Below are positions 52,079 to 61,695 of a DNA stretch of 64,000 nucleotides, piece after piece. Each line of letters begins with the position of its first letter. Within the stretch, counting starts at the first letter, position 1. The stretch is taken from NCBI RefSeq assembly GCF_027922145.1, contig NZ_BSFC01000044.1:420013-484012 (forward strand), in the 5' to 3' direction. Both the position numbers and the translations under genes were made by a program. The notes beneath the pieces are model-generated. The model did not search any database and was not told the DNA's origin. It saw nothing but the letters and a program-made list of their open reading frames with translations. Origin of the DNA: Novosphingobium resinovorum. GTDB taxonomy: Bacteria; Pseudomonadota; Alphaproteobacteria; Sphingomonadales; Sphingomonadaceae.

Positions 52079-54577
52079 TCAGAACGCGATGCTCGCGTCG
52101 AGGCCGAAGGTGCGCGGCGCGTTGAAGTTGCCGTAGTCGCCTAGGATATTGTTCACCGAGCCGGTGGTCACGCTGGTGGTCGGCGCGCCGGGCAGGCTGT
52201 TCGACGGGTCGCGGCGGAACACGTACTGTTCGTTGAAGATGTTGCGGCCCCACACGCCCAGCGTCAGCTTCTGGTTGCCCACGCCGATGTCGGCCAGCGA
52301 GATGCGTCCGTTGAAGATCAGCGAGGCGTCGTTCTTGGTGGCGAACTGGTCGAAGGCCTGGGTCGCCTGCGAGTAGTTGCCGTCGAAGTGGAACTTCAGC
52401 TTCGTGTCGTTGCCGCCGATCGGCAGCACGTAATCGATCGAGCCGCTCGCCGCGTTGCGCGGGGTGAACACGATGTAGAACTGCTGGTCGACCGTGGTGC
52501 TGGCGCCGTTGGTGCCGGTGTAGGTGATCGGTACAAGCGGGATGTGCGTGTAGGTGTAGGCGTAGGACGCGTTCAGCGTCAGGCCGTCGATCGGCTCCAG
52601 CGTCAGGTCCGCTTCGATGCCGCGGATCTTGGTGGTCCCGGGTGCATTGATGGTCACCAGGTTGTTGTAGTTCGAGCCGTTGAACGACTGGATCGAGCTG
52701 ATGTCGACCTGGCTGTTCTTGCGGTCCATGATGTAGCCGGCCAGATTGAAGCGGGCGCGGTGATCCCAGAAGTCGCTCTTGAGGCCGATTTCGTAGGACT
52801 TCACGTCCTCCGGATTGAACGCCTGGTAGTTCGCGGTGCGCGAGGATGCGCCGCCTGCGCGGTAGCCGGTTGCGTACTTAGCATAGACATGCAGGTCGTC
52901 CGACACGTCGTAGGCGAGGGTCGCCATCGGGTTGAAGCGGTTCCACTTCTTGTCGAGCGGCGAGTATCCCGCGGCTGCGGCAGCTGCAGTGTTGGTGTCG
53001 TAGTTGACGTTGCGCGAGAAGTGCAGGACGCCCTTCTTCTCGTCATGCGTGTAGCGGCCGCCGACGGTTAGGTGGAGCTGCTCGGTGGCGTTGTAGGTCA
53101 GCTGGCCATAGGCGGCGTAGCTCTTCGACCACACTTCCGAGGCGCGGTCGATCGAGCGGCAGCCGACGTCCGAACCGAACCCGCTCGAGCCGGTGCACGA
53201 GTCGAGGATCGTGTAGACCGCCTGGCCGGCGCTGTTGAGGTAGACGCCGTTCGAGTTCGGCGTCGCCGCGTCGTCGCTGACGTGCTCGTTGAAGTAGAAC
53301 AGGCCGGCGACGTAGTCGATCTTGCCCACGGTGCCGACGGCCTGCAGTTCCTGGCTGAACTGGCGCTGGCGCAGGTCGGCAAGGCTGTAGCGGCTGAAGC
53401 CGCAGGGCTTGGCCTCGGTGCAGGCGGAGGTCAGGGTGACGACCGGCACGCGGTGCGCGCCGCCCGAGTTGTCCCACTGCGTCGCATCGACGCCGCGCCA
53501 GGCGGTGATCGCGCGGATCTCGATCTCGGGCGAGGCCGCCCACTTGAGGGTGTTGGTGAAGCCGTGGGTCTTGTCGACGCTGGGCTGCTGCGGCACGCCG
53601 ATGTCGGCGGTCTTCATGCGGGTCTTGCCGTTGACGACAACGCCGGGAAGCAGCGGCTTAACGGTGCCGGTCAGGTTGGTGTACTGGGTGCCGGGCAGGG
53701 TGCACGCCGCGCTGGCGGCCTGGGTGCCGGCGACGCAGCCATTGGGGTTGTAGTTCAGCAGCTGGCTGTAGAACGGCGTGTTGGCATCGCGCGCGACGTC
53801 GTACGAGAAGTCGTCGGTGATGCCGTCGATCGGCTGCCAGCGCACGGCGACCCGGCCGCCCTTGCGGTGGTACTGGTTGAAGCCGGCCTGGCCTTCGAGC
53901 GGGTTCTTGGTGGTCGGGTCCTGGTGCTGCAGCACGCCGTCCAGCTTGACCGAGAAGCCGGCCATTTCCGGCAGGTCGAGGTGGATGCTGCCGTTGTAGG
54001 CGCCGTAGTTGCCGACGCCGCCATCAATGCGGCCGCCGAACTCGCCGGTGGGGGCCTTCGAGACGATGCTGAGCGCGCCGCCTTCGGTGTTGCGGCCGAA
54101 CAGGGTGCCCTGCGGACCCTTGAGAACTTCGACGCGCTCGACGTCGAACAGCGCGGCGTTGAGGCCGTGCTGGCGGCCCATGTAGACGCCGTCCACGTAG
54201 ATGCCGACGCCCTGTTCACGCGCGGGCTGGTTGGCGTCGAGCGGCACGATACCGCGGATACCGATTGTCAGCGCGCTCTGGCGCGCCTCGAAGGTCGCAA
54301 CGCGCAGCGACGGCACGCCGCCGTCGGCGAGGTCATAGAGGCTCTGGACGTGGCGGTCCTTGAGCGCTGCCTGGCTGACGACCGCGATGGCGATCGGGGT
54401 TTCCTGAAGATTGGTCTCGCGCTTGGTCGCGGTGACGACGATGTCGCCGAGGCCCGAATCCGCTGCTGCGTCCGCCGCAGCGTCGGCTGCGGGAGCATCG
54501 GCCCAGGCGCTCGAGGCGTTCATGCTGGCGAGGATCGAGCCGGCGAGCAGCGTCGCGCGGACAACCTTATTCATCAT
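52079..54577 (-). CDS. TonB-dependent receptor
   Basis: 832 residues. A signal peptide is followed by an Ala/Asp-rich spacer, the plug with DIVVTATKRETNLQETPIAI, GIRGIVPLDANQP, GVGIYVDGVYMGRQHGLN and VEVLKGPQGTLFGRNTEGGAL. The barrel closes with TFGLDASIAF. It is the classic siderophore/vitamin-size class often used by sphingomonads for aromatic or sterol-like substrates. It is divergent from an MFS transporter across 462 bases with a perfect palindrome between. The pair may move the same compound across the two membranes. Confidence 0.93.
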   Translation of the reverse strand: MMNKVVRATLLAGSILASMNASSAWADAPAADAAADAAADSGLGDIVVTATKRETNLQETPIAIAVVSQAALKDRHVQSLYDLADGGVPSLRVATFEARQSALTIGIRGIVPLDANQPAREQGVGIYVDGVYMGRQHGLNAALFDVERVEVLKGPQGTLFGRNTEGGALSIVSKAPTGEFGGRIDGGVGNYGAYNGSIHLDLPEMAGFSVKLDGVLQHQDPTTKNPLEGQAGFNQYHRKGGRVAVRWQPIDGITDDFSYDVARDANTPFYSQLLNYNPNGCVAGTQAASAACTLPGTQYTNLTGTVKPLLPGVVVNGKTRMKTADIGVPQQPSVDKTHGFTNTLKWAASPEIEIRAITAWRGVDATQWDNSGGAHRVPVVTLTSACTEAKPCGFSRYSLADLRQRQFSQELQAVGTVGKIDYVAGLFYFNEHVSDDAATPNSNGVYLNSAGQAVYTILDSCTGSSGFGSDVGCRSIDRASEVWSKSYAAYGQLTYNATEQLHLTVGGRYTHDEKKGVLHFSRNVNYDTNTAAAAAAGYSPLDKKWNRFNPMATLAYDVSDDLHVYAKYATGYRAGGASSRTANYQAFNPEDVKSYEIGLKSDFWDHRARFNLAGYIMDRKNSQVDISSIQSFNGSNYNNLVTINAPGTTKIRGIEADLTLEPIDGLTLNASYAYTYTHIPLVPITYTGTNGASTTVDQQFYIVFTPRNAASGSIDYVLPIGGNDTKLKFHFDGNYSQATQAFDQFATKNDASLIFNGRISLADIGVGNQKLTLGVWGRNIFNEQYVFRRDPSNSLPGAPTTSVTTGSVNNILGDYGNFNAPRTFGLDASIAF

Positions 54578-55039
54578 GTTGAATTTCCACCCTTTTTTGG
54601 CAGAATTTGTCTGCCTCGGGGCGGCTAATATGGCTGCATCACGACAGTTGTATGGAAGTTCGATGACATCTGAGTCGCGCGACCTTCATCTTCGTCTCAT
54701 GTTCGAGGCAAGTGCTTGGAAGACCGGCGTAATATACGGCGGCAACATTTTGAAAAAATCTCTGCGGCCGGGCTATTGCAAGGATTTGGCCGCTGCCAAC
54801 TCGTGATTGTCCAGCAGCTTGATAGCTGAAGGCGAGCGAGGCGTTATCTCTCGCCTCTGCCTCTTCAGCCTGCCTCGTGGGTGAAATTTCACCCGGCGCG
54901 CCGTAAGTTATTGCAGCAAGTGCGAATCAGTTGCAACAAAGAGCGGTGTTTCGATGGGTTTTCGGACCAATTCTGGGGAAGCGTGACACGATGGTTAATT
55001 CGGCTGCTGGCATGATGCAGACCTCGGAGAAAGGCTGAG
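54578..55039. promoter_or_regulatory. Divergent control region, TonB receptor / MFS transporter
   Basis: 462 bases with no convincing gene. It holds a 16-bp perfect palindrome GGGTGAAATTTCACCC (54879-54894) and two related TTGC(A)(G/A)CAA units about 20 bases apart at about 54915-54945. AAAGG is present before the MFS GTG. It is likely to hold both promoters and an operator. Confidence 0.5.
54879..54894. promoter_or_regulatory. 16-bp perfect palindrome, operator candidate
   Basis: GGGTGAAATTTCACCC is fully symmetric. It lies 145 bases upstream of the MFS start and about 300 bases from the TonB receptor start. The size and symmetry fit a dimeric regulator site. No one-component regulator gene is adjacent. 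Confidence 0.5.
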
Positions 55040-56362
55040 GTGGCTGCGGTCATTTCCGGCACCGCACATATCGATCACCCGGCGCCCGCTGCCTGGACGA
55101 CCGGCGGCCTGTTCACCGTCGGCTTTCTGGGGGTGACTGCGGGCATCCAGATGAGTGATCGAGGGCTGCAGGCGATCGTGCTGTCGGCGATCCAGCACAG
55201 TTTCGCTGTGAGTGACGCGACGATCGGCGCTCTGCAGGGACTGGCGGGAGTACTTGTGGGAAGTGCCGTCGCGGTGCCGGTCGCGCGGCTGGCTGACCGT
55301 TTTTCGCGCAAGCTGGTGCTGCTGGGCCTGATCGTCGCCTGGACGACACTGATGGTGGTGAGTGCGGTGGCACCTGATTTTCCCCTGTTTTTCGTGGGGC
55401 GCGCCGCTGCGGGGGTTACCGAGTTCGCGATGATCCCGATTGTCTATTCGCTGATACCGGATCTTGCGCCGGAGCGGTACCGCGTTGCCGCCAACCTGAC
55501 TTTTGCGGCCCTGATGGCGGCAGGCGCCAGTGCGGGGTTCTACTTCGGGAGTGCCATCGTCTCGATCGGTGAGGCTTTGATTCCCGGCGACATGGAAGCG
55601 TGGCGCAAGGCCATGCTGCTGCTGTCGTCCGCAGGGTTGCCCCTGTTGCTGCTGGGCTTGCTGGCAACCGACCCGCCGCGCCATATCGCGGTGGCCAATG
55701 TGCAGGCGCAGGGCTCGCTGCCAGCGTTCCTGCGTGAGCGTTGGCAGGCGGTCGGGCTGTTCGTGGGCGTGGCCGGCAGCCTGATGATCGCAGTGCAGGC
55801 GCTCAATCCACTGATCGCGCTGGCGCTGGAGCGCAGGTTCAACGCAGGCATGGGGCCGATCGGTCACGCTCTGGGGGTAGTGACCTTGGCGACCAGCATC
55901 GGATGTTTGCCCGTGGCGGGGGTGCTTGATCGTTTGTTGCGCAAACGAATGGGCCTTGCTGCCAGGCCGCTGATCATGGGCTTAAGTGCGCTTGCTGCCG
56001 TGCCTTGCGCGGCTTTGCTGTTGGCAGCGTCGGACATCGATCAGGCGCTGTTCGCGGTAGTCCTTTTCCTGTTCCTCACCTGCACCGCCAATGCGCTCGT
56101 CCCCACGATGCTGCAGGACCTGACACCGGCTTCGCTGCGCGCCCGCAGTTTCGCGATCTGGAGCTTCGTCGTTTCGGTGTTCTGCGCGGTCGGTCCTCTG
56201 GTGGCGGGCATGCTTTCCGACCTGCTGCTGAACGGGCGGCTGCTGTCGGCCATTGCGATCACTGCCGTGCCTGCGTTGATCGTGTCATGCGGTTGCGCGG
56301 TGCGTTCGGTGATCGTTCAGGGCCGAGTGATTGCGCGCTGGACTGCCTGCTCGGACCGGTAA
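55040..56362 (+). CDS. MFS transporter
   Basis: 440 residues, 12 predicted helices, GTG start with AAAGG upstream. The loop 2-3 motif reads VPVARLADRFSRKLVLL, in the form usual for the major facilitator superfamily. It belongs to the group of spinster/aromatic-acid-like MFS carriers that often stand next to TonB receptors in sphingomonads. The substrate is unknown. Confidence 0.85.
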   Translation: MAAVISGTAHIDHPAPAAWTTGGLFTVGFLGVTAGIQMSDRGLQAIVLSAIQHSFAVSDATIGALQGLAGVLVGSAVAVPVARLADRFSRKLVLLGLIVAWTTLMVVSAVAPDFPLFFVGRAAAGVTEFAMIPIVYSLIPDLAPERYRVAANLTFAALMAAGASAGFYFGSAIVSIGEALIPGDMEAWRKAMLLLSSAGLPLLLLGLLATDPPRHIAVANVQAQGSLPAFLRERWQAVGLFVGVAGSLMIAVQALNPLIALALERRFNAGMGPIGHALGVVTLATSIGCLPVAGVLDRLLRKRMGLAARPLIMGLSALAAVPCAALLLAASDIDQALFAVVLFLFLTCTANALVPTMLQDLTPASLRARSFAIWSFVVSVFCAVGPLVAGMLSDLLLNGRLLSAIAITAVPALIVSCGCAVRSVIVQGRVIARWTACSDR

Positions 56363-56596
56363 GTAACCGCCGGGGGCACGGTCATCGTCATCGCGTCAAA
56401 GGCTAGCATCGTCGCGGCACCCGGCGGCAGTTAGCTTCAGACGGCATGTCGGCGCTGAAATGATGGCAAGGCTTTTCGGATTTGTTGAATGATCCGTGCG
56501 AGATTTTTCGGCTGATTGAGATTTTTGGATCAAGGTAACGACGAATGGACAGGGAAACTCCCTTACAGCATCCACCGTGACCAAGGACCGAACGCC

Positions 56597-57508
56597 ATGA
56601 CCATTCATTCCTCGCTTAGCCCGGAGTACGACGTTGAAGGCGTCGAGCAGGTCATTCTGCCTCCGGTGCGTGATCTGGGAGACGGTTTCCAAGTGCGCCG
56701 GGCCTTGCCGAGTGCGCAGCGCCGCATGGTCGGTCCTTTCATCTTCTTCGACCAGATGGGCGAGGCGGTGTTTCGTAGCGGCGAAGGGCTTGATGTCCGT
56801 CCTCACCCACATATTGGCCTTTCGACGGTCACCTACCTCATCGAAGGCGAAATCCTTCATCGCGACTCGCTCGGCTCGCTGCAGACCATCCGGCCGGGCG
56901 AAGTGAATTGGATGACGGCAGGCAGCGGCATCGTGCATTCCGAACGGACCTCTGCAGACAATCGCGCCAAGGGCGGCAAGCTGTTCGGTCTGCAAACCTG
57001 GGTTGCTCTGCCGAAGGAAGCGGAAGAAACCGCTCCGGCCTTCTCGCATCACAAGGCTCACGAGATTCCCGTCACCGAAGATACAGGCACACGCCTGACC
57101 CTGATCGCGGGCAGTTCGGACGGCATGACTTCGCCGCTCAAGACTTGGTCCGACATGGTCTATGCCGACATCCACATGCAGGACGGTGCGCGCTATCGCG
57201 TCAAGGCCGAGCATATCGAACGCGCGATCTACGTGGTTTCCGGCACCGTCGAGGTCGAAGGCCAGACCGGGACTTTCGTGGCGGGTCAGCTTGTGGTGTT
57301 CAAGCCGGATGCCGAAGTAGTCCTGCGTGCCCGGGCAGGTGCTCGCCTGATGCTCCTGGGTGGTGAACCCCTGCCTGAAAAGCGGCACGTCTTCTGGAAT
57401 TTCGTTTCGTCATCGGCCGATCGGATCGAGCAGGCCAAGGAGGACTGGCGCGAACAGCGGTTCGCTTCCGTCCCGCACGAGCACGAATTCATTCCCCTTC
57501 CGGCATAA
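56597..57508 (+). CDS. Pirin-family protein
   Basis: 303 residues, bicupin. The metal ligands of the N-terminal cupin are visible: His70-x-His72, His114 and Glu116, with the surrounding RPHPHIGLSTVTYL and SGIVHSERT. The C-terminal domain has the KRHVFWNFVSS segment. Bacterial pirins can act as quercetinases or redox-linked regulators. The ATG at 56597 follows AAGGA. It is 11 bases from osmC and so probably co-transcribed as a stress pair. Confidence 0.9.
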   Translation: MTIHSSLSPEYDVEGVEQVILPPVRDLGDGFQVRRALPSAQRRMVGPFIFFDQMGEAVFRSGEGLDVRPHPHIGLSTVTYLIEGEILHRDSLGSLQTIRPGEVNWMTAGSGIVHSERTSADNRAKGGKLFGLQTWVALPKEAEETAPAFSHHKAHEIPVTEDTGTRLTLIAGSSDGMTSPLKTWSDMVYADIHMQDGARYRVKAEHIERAIYVVSGTVEVEGQTGTFVAGQLVVFKPDAEVVLRARAGARLMLLGGEPLPEKRHVFWNFVSSSADRIEQAKEDWREQRFASVPHEHEFIPLPA

Positions 57509-57519
57509 GGACAGCGATC

Positions 57520-57903
57520 ATGGCACATGGAACCGCACATATCGGCGATACGCCCTGGCGCACCGAGATCGTCGTCGGTGGCCACCGGATCACAGCAGAC
57601 GAACCAGCAGCATTGGGAGGGCAGGGCGCCGGGCCAGCCCCTTATGATCTTCTGCTTGCCAGCCTCGGCGCCTGCACCGCGATCACGCTTAAGATGTATG
57701 CGGCGCGAAAGGGCTGGCCGTTGCAGGCGCTGGATGTCGAATTGCATCTGGCCGGCGGGAAGGACACCATGCGGATCGACCGCAAGCTTGTGATCGCGGG
57801 CCTGGATGACGATCAGAAGGCCCGGCTTGCCGACATTGCAGAACGCACGCCGGTGACCCTGACGCTTAAGGCGGGCGTACCGATCGACACCACGCTCGCC
57901 TGA
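57520..57903 (+). CDS. OsmC-family protein
   Basis: 127 residues. OsmC fold with YDLLLASLGACTAITLKMYA (Cys52, the first peroxidatic cysteine). The second cysteine, normally in a CPV motif near residue 110, is replaced by Thr (ERTPVTLTL). It is therefore more like the YhfA-type single-Cys members than true Ohr/OsmC peroxidases. It is paired with pirin. AAGG lies upstream of the ATG. Confidence 0.87.
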   Translation: MAHGTAHIGDTPWRTEIVVGGHRITADEPAALGGQGAGPAPYDLLLASLGACTAITLKMYAARKGWPLQALDVELHLAGGKDTMRIDRKLVIAGLDDDQKARLADIAERTPVTLTLKAGVPIDTTLA

Positions 57904-57936
57904 GGCCTCGCACTTCCGGCTTGTCTGCGAAGCCGC

Positions 57937-58175
57937 TCAGAAGTTCTTTCGCAGTTCGACGAATGCGGTGCGTGGCCGTCCGACGAACGCGCCGCGGATC
58001 TCGTCCAGGGTCGATACGGCATAGGTCCGATCGAAATGTTCTCGACCCGCAGTATGACCTCGGCAAAGTCCAGCCTCTTCGTGATCGTCCCGTCAAAGAT
58101 GGCATAGCCGTCGATCCGGTTCCCGCGCCGATCCGACTGCTTCGAAACGGACCTGGCACCTGCATCAACGAGAGG
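57937..58175 (-). pseudogene. TonB-dependent receptor, C-terminal remnant with frameshift
   Basis: On the minus strand about 79 codons read as the end of a TonB receptor: RIDGYAIFDGTITKRLDFA, then (after a one-base loss near 58033-58040, inside NIFDRTY) YAVSTLDEIRGAFVGRPRTA and the aromatic terminus ELRKNF with a TGA at 57939-57937. The remnant begins directly after the stop of the esterase, in the same frame, with no start codon. The rest of the receptor is missing. It shows deletion in this operon. Confidence 0.8.
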
Positions 58176-59258
58176 TCAGGCACCAGCCGCGCGTGTTTCC
58201 ATCCAGTCAATAATCAGGTCTGCGATCTGCAGGTTGTTTCGATCCTGCATCATGAGATGTGTATTGCCGTGAATGCCCAGTTCCGGAGGATGGAGCATCT
58301 CTGCTTGGCCGCCTGCCTTCTTCAATCTGGCGATCAGTCGCTTACATTCCTGGAACCGTTCGGGCCAGTCCGACCCCTTGTTTCCGGTCGGCGTGTCGAG
58401 GTGATCGCCATATACGACCAATAGCGGGATCGTTGCGAGTGTAGCGATCTGGTCGGCTGTATAGATTTCGGCGTTGCATCGGCCGGGTTCGACCAGGACC
58501 ATTGCCCTGACCGCCTTGGGATCGAGAAGAGCTGCTTCGAGCGGATAATCTCCAGCCTGCGAATGGCCGAGAAGGATCGCGCCGTTCAGCTTCTTCGCGA
58601 GCGCAGCAAGCGCCTTGTAGTTTGGATTTGGGGAGGGAAGCGATGCGATCAGGTCCGGCACGCCCTGGCGGGACAGGGCACTGACCGCTTCGATAGGATA
58701 CTGGGTATCCGGATAGGGCTTGGTTGCGTCGGGGCCGATACGAAAGTTGATCCACGATGCGATGCGGTCACCCATGCGAGTGATCTTTGGCTGCTTGTCG
58801 GGGCTCGCCTGGCCTGCGCCGACACGATTGAAGATGGACTGGTCGAAGCCGGAGCGTCCCCGACCCACTTGATCGACCACATAGGTTGGATGGGAGCGAC
58901 GCACGAAATACTCGAACCAACCCATCCGGCCGTCGGGTGTGGTATCAAACCCGGCTCCGCTTTGGCCCGCACCGTGGATCAGGACGATTGGCGCCTTGGT
59001 CGCACCGACCGGCTCCATGTATTCGACATACATCTGGCCGATCGTCACACGATCCGCTGCCCGCTGACTTCCGAGCTCGACGAAGGTTTGCTCTATACCT
59101 TCACCACCGACGAAAAAGCTTCCTCGAGCCTTCAACTGAAGGGGCTGTTCATTGATATTCGGCGTTTCGATTTCATTTGCCATCACAGGTCCCGCTACCA
59201 TCGCCAAACTCAAGGCCACGACCGGCAGCCGGTGACTGCCCCGCCACCGGTTGCGCAT
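58176..59258 (-). CDS. Exported alpha/beta hydrolase (esterase)
   Basis: 360 residues with an N-terminal signal sequence (LPVVALSLAMVAGPVMANE). It has an oxyanion region VLIHGAGQSG, the nucleophile elbow GHSQAG (Ser233), acid VVYGDHLD and the late GIHGNTHLMMQD histidine. It is probably a periplasmic esterase. The ATG at 59258 is 2 bases from the stop of the aldo/keto reductase remnant, and AGGG lies upstream. No defect is visible in it, although both neighbours are broken. Confidence 0.83.
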   Translation of the reverse strand: MRNRWRGSHRLPVVALSLAMVAGPVMANEIETPNINEQPLQLKARGSFFVGGEGIEQTFVELGSQRAADRVTIGQMYVEYMEPVGATKAPIVLIHGAGQSGAGFDTTPDGRMGWFEYFVRRSHPTYVVDQVGRGRSGFDQSIFNRVGAGQASPDKQPKITRMGDRIASWINFRIGPDATKPYPDTQYPIEAVSALSRQGVPDLIASLPSPNPNYKALAALAKKLNGAILLGHSQAGDYPLEAALLDPKAVRAMVLVEPGRCNAEIYTADQIATLATIPLLVVYGDHLDTPTGNKGSDWPERFQECKRLIARLKKAGGQAEMLHPPELGIHGNTHLMMQDRNNLQIADLIIDWMETRAAGA

Positions 59259-59260
59259 GA

Positions 59261-60059
59261 TTAAGCCCTACCCGTAGGATGTTCGGAGCCGCCCCATACC
59301 GGCAGACCGGGGGCTGGCACGCCATCATGAAGGTCGCGGTTGCGTTGACCTTGGCCGAAAGCGCCATAGGGGTAGCCGCCGGGCGTTGGGCGGCTGACGG
59401 CCTCAAGGGCTGCCGAAGCGGCATCGTCCAATGTCAGCTCGGCCGCAGCGATCGAATCCTTCAACTGAGCCATGTTGCGCGCGCCGAAAATCGGAGCCGT
59501 CACGCCGGGCCGGTCCGCGATCCAGCTCAAGGCCACCTGCGATGGCGTCGCGCCGATCTCGTTCGCAATACGCATGACCTCGGCAATCGTTGCCCAATTG
59601 CGGTCGATGTTGGCGTATTCCTCGCACACCCATTGATAAAGCTTGTTGTCCGAGCCCGCACGGGTGCCGACCGCGGGTTTCAAACCGCGTTTATATTTGC
59701 CGCTCAGGAAGCCGCCTGCGAGCGGTGACCAGGGGAGCATGCCCAGACCATTGTGGACGGCCGCAGGCACAATCTCATATTCGCATTCCCGTGAAAGAAG
59801 GCTGTACTGTGGTTGCAGGCTGACGGGCAGGGGGGCGCCCATAGCCTTTGCGATCGACACGAAGAGCTGCAACTCCCAGCCGGTGAAGTTGGAAATGCCG
59901 ATGTAATGAATCTTGCCTGCCTGGACCGCGTCGGCGAGAAATCCGAGCGTCTCCTCCATCGGCGTCTTCATGTCGGAGGCATGCAATTGATAGAGGTCGA
60001 CGTTTTCGACGTTCATGCGCTTGAGTGATGCGTCCAGCGCACGATGAAGGGTCCTTCGC
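59261..60059 (-). pseudogene. Aldo/keto reductase, 5'-truncated by IS21
   Basis: About 266 C-terminal residues of an aldo/keto reductase remain: ENVDLYQLHASD, IHYIGISNFTGWELQ, LLSRECEYEIVPAA, GMLPWSPLAGG, and ATPSQVALSWIADRPGV. Roughly 100 N-terminal residues, with the catalytic Asp, Tyr and Lys, are gone. The break is exactly at the IS21 end (60059/60060). The frame happens to stay open into the IS for 20 codons, so a hybrid product is possible but would be inactive. The missing 5' end is not on the far side of the IS. Confidence 0.85.
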
Positions 60060-60169
60060 TGTTGATTGCCACTGAGAAGTGACCCGGGGGGCGTATAAAT
60101 TACCATTGAGAATTGACCCATGTTTCCCTCGCCTCCGGCTGCCAGTCGGAGGGTCTTGGAGTGATCAAC

Positions 60170-61695
60170 ATGGACTTACTCAGTGTGATCCGCCGTTGGC
60201 ATTTCCGGCAGAAGATCCCCATTCGGGAGATCAAGCGCCGGACCGGCCTATCCCGCAACACCATCCGTAAATATCTGCGTTCCGATGTGGTTGAGCCCAG
60301 CTTCAAGGTTCCGTTGCGGCCCAGCAAACTCGATCCCTTCGCGGACAAGCTAACCGCTTGGCTGCGGGTGGAATCCAAGAAATCCCGCAAACAGAAGCGG
60401 ACCGCCAAGCAGTTGCACGCCGATCTGGTAAAGCTGGGATATGATGGCTCTTACAACCGGGTTGCGGCTTTTGCCCGACGATGGCGAACCGAACTGCAGT
60501 ATGAGCATCAGACCAGCGGGCGTGGGACATTCGTACCTCTGGTCTTTCCGCCTGGCGAGGCGTTCCAGTTCGACTGGAGCGAGGATTACGCCGTGCTGGG
60601 CGGCAAGCCCACGAAGCTGCAGGTCGCTCATACCAAGCTGGCACATAGCCGCGCCTTTATCGTGCGAGCCTATCTGCTTCAGACCCATGAGATGCTGTTC
60701 GACGCGCTGACGCAGGCATTCCGGGTGCTGGGCGGCGTGCCCCAGCGCGGGATCTTCGACAATATGAGGACCGCTGTCGACAAGATCGGGACCGGGAAGG
60801 CACGGCAGGTCAACGCGAGGTTTGCCGCCATGGCCAGCCATTATCTGTTCGAGACCGATTTCTGCAATCCGGCTTCAGGCTGGGAGAAGGGACAGGTCGA
60901 GAAGAACGTTCAGGACGCTCGGCGCCGGTTGTGGCAACCGATGCCCAGCTTCCGCGATCTGGCTGAGTTGAACGCCTGGCTGGAAGAACAGTGCATCGCC
61001 CAATGGGGCGAGATCCAGCATGGTGTCATGCCCGGCACCGTGGCTGATGTGCATGCCGAGGAAGTTTCCTGCCTGATGCCGCTGGGCCGGCCCTTCGATG
61101 GCTTTGTCGAGCAGATCAAGCGCGTGTTGTGTCGCCAACCTGCCTCATCGCCTTCGACCGCAACCGCTATTCGGTGCCTGCTTCCTTCGCGAACCGGCCG
61201 GTCAGCCTGCGGGTCTACCCGGATCGCCTTGTCATTGTGGCCGAAGGCCAGATCGTGTGCGAACATCCCCGGCTCATCGACCGATCCCATCACAAGCCGG
61301 GACGCACAATCTATGACTGGCGGCATTATCTGGCGGTGATCCAGCGCAAGCCCGGTGCCTTGCGCAATGGCGCCCCCTTTCTCGAGATGCCCGAAGCCTT
61401 CCGACAATTGCAAAGTCATCTGCTCAAGCGCCCAGGCGGCGACAGGGAGATGGTCGAGATCCTGTCTCTCGTTCTGCATCACGACGAGCAGGCTGTGTTG
61501 AGCGCGGTCGAGTTGGCTCTGGAAGCCGGTGTCGCCACCAAGACCCACGTTCTCAACGTGTTGCATCGCCTTATCGACGGCAAGGCGCCTCCAGCTTCGC
61601 CGATCGATGCACCTCAGGCCCTGCGCCTGACCCAAGAGCCCGAGGCCAATGTCGTGCGCTATGACATGCTCAGGGAGATTCGCCATGCGTCATGA
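60170..61695 (+). pseudogene. istA: IS21 transposase IstA, frameshifted
   Basis: The ATG at 60170 has GGAG upstream. The N-terminal helix-turn-helix (KIPIREIKRRTGLSRNTIRKYL) and DDE core (FQFDWSEDYAVL, GIFDNMRTAVDKIG, GWEKGQVEKNV) are intact. After GFVEQIKRV (about 61125) the frame is broken by what looks like a 5-base insertion (GTGTTGTGTCG where GTGTCG would restore VSPTCLIAFDRNRYSVP). The rest of IstA continues in another frame to 61695. It is probably inactive. Confidence 0.85.

Noticed and set aside
59261..60121. Treating the aldo/keto reductase frame as an intact gene starting inside the IS
   Set aside because: The first 20 codons come from the IS21 end and the catalytic N-terminal third of the family is missing, so it is called a pseudogene.
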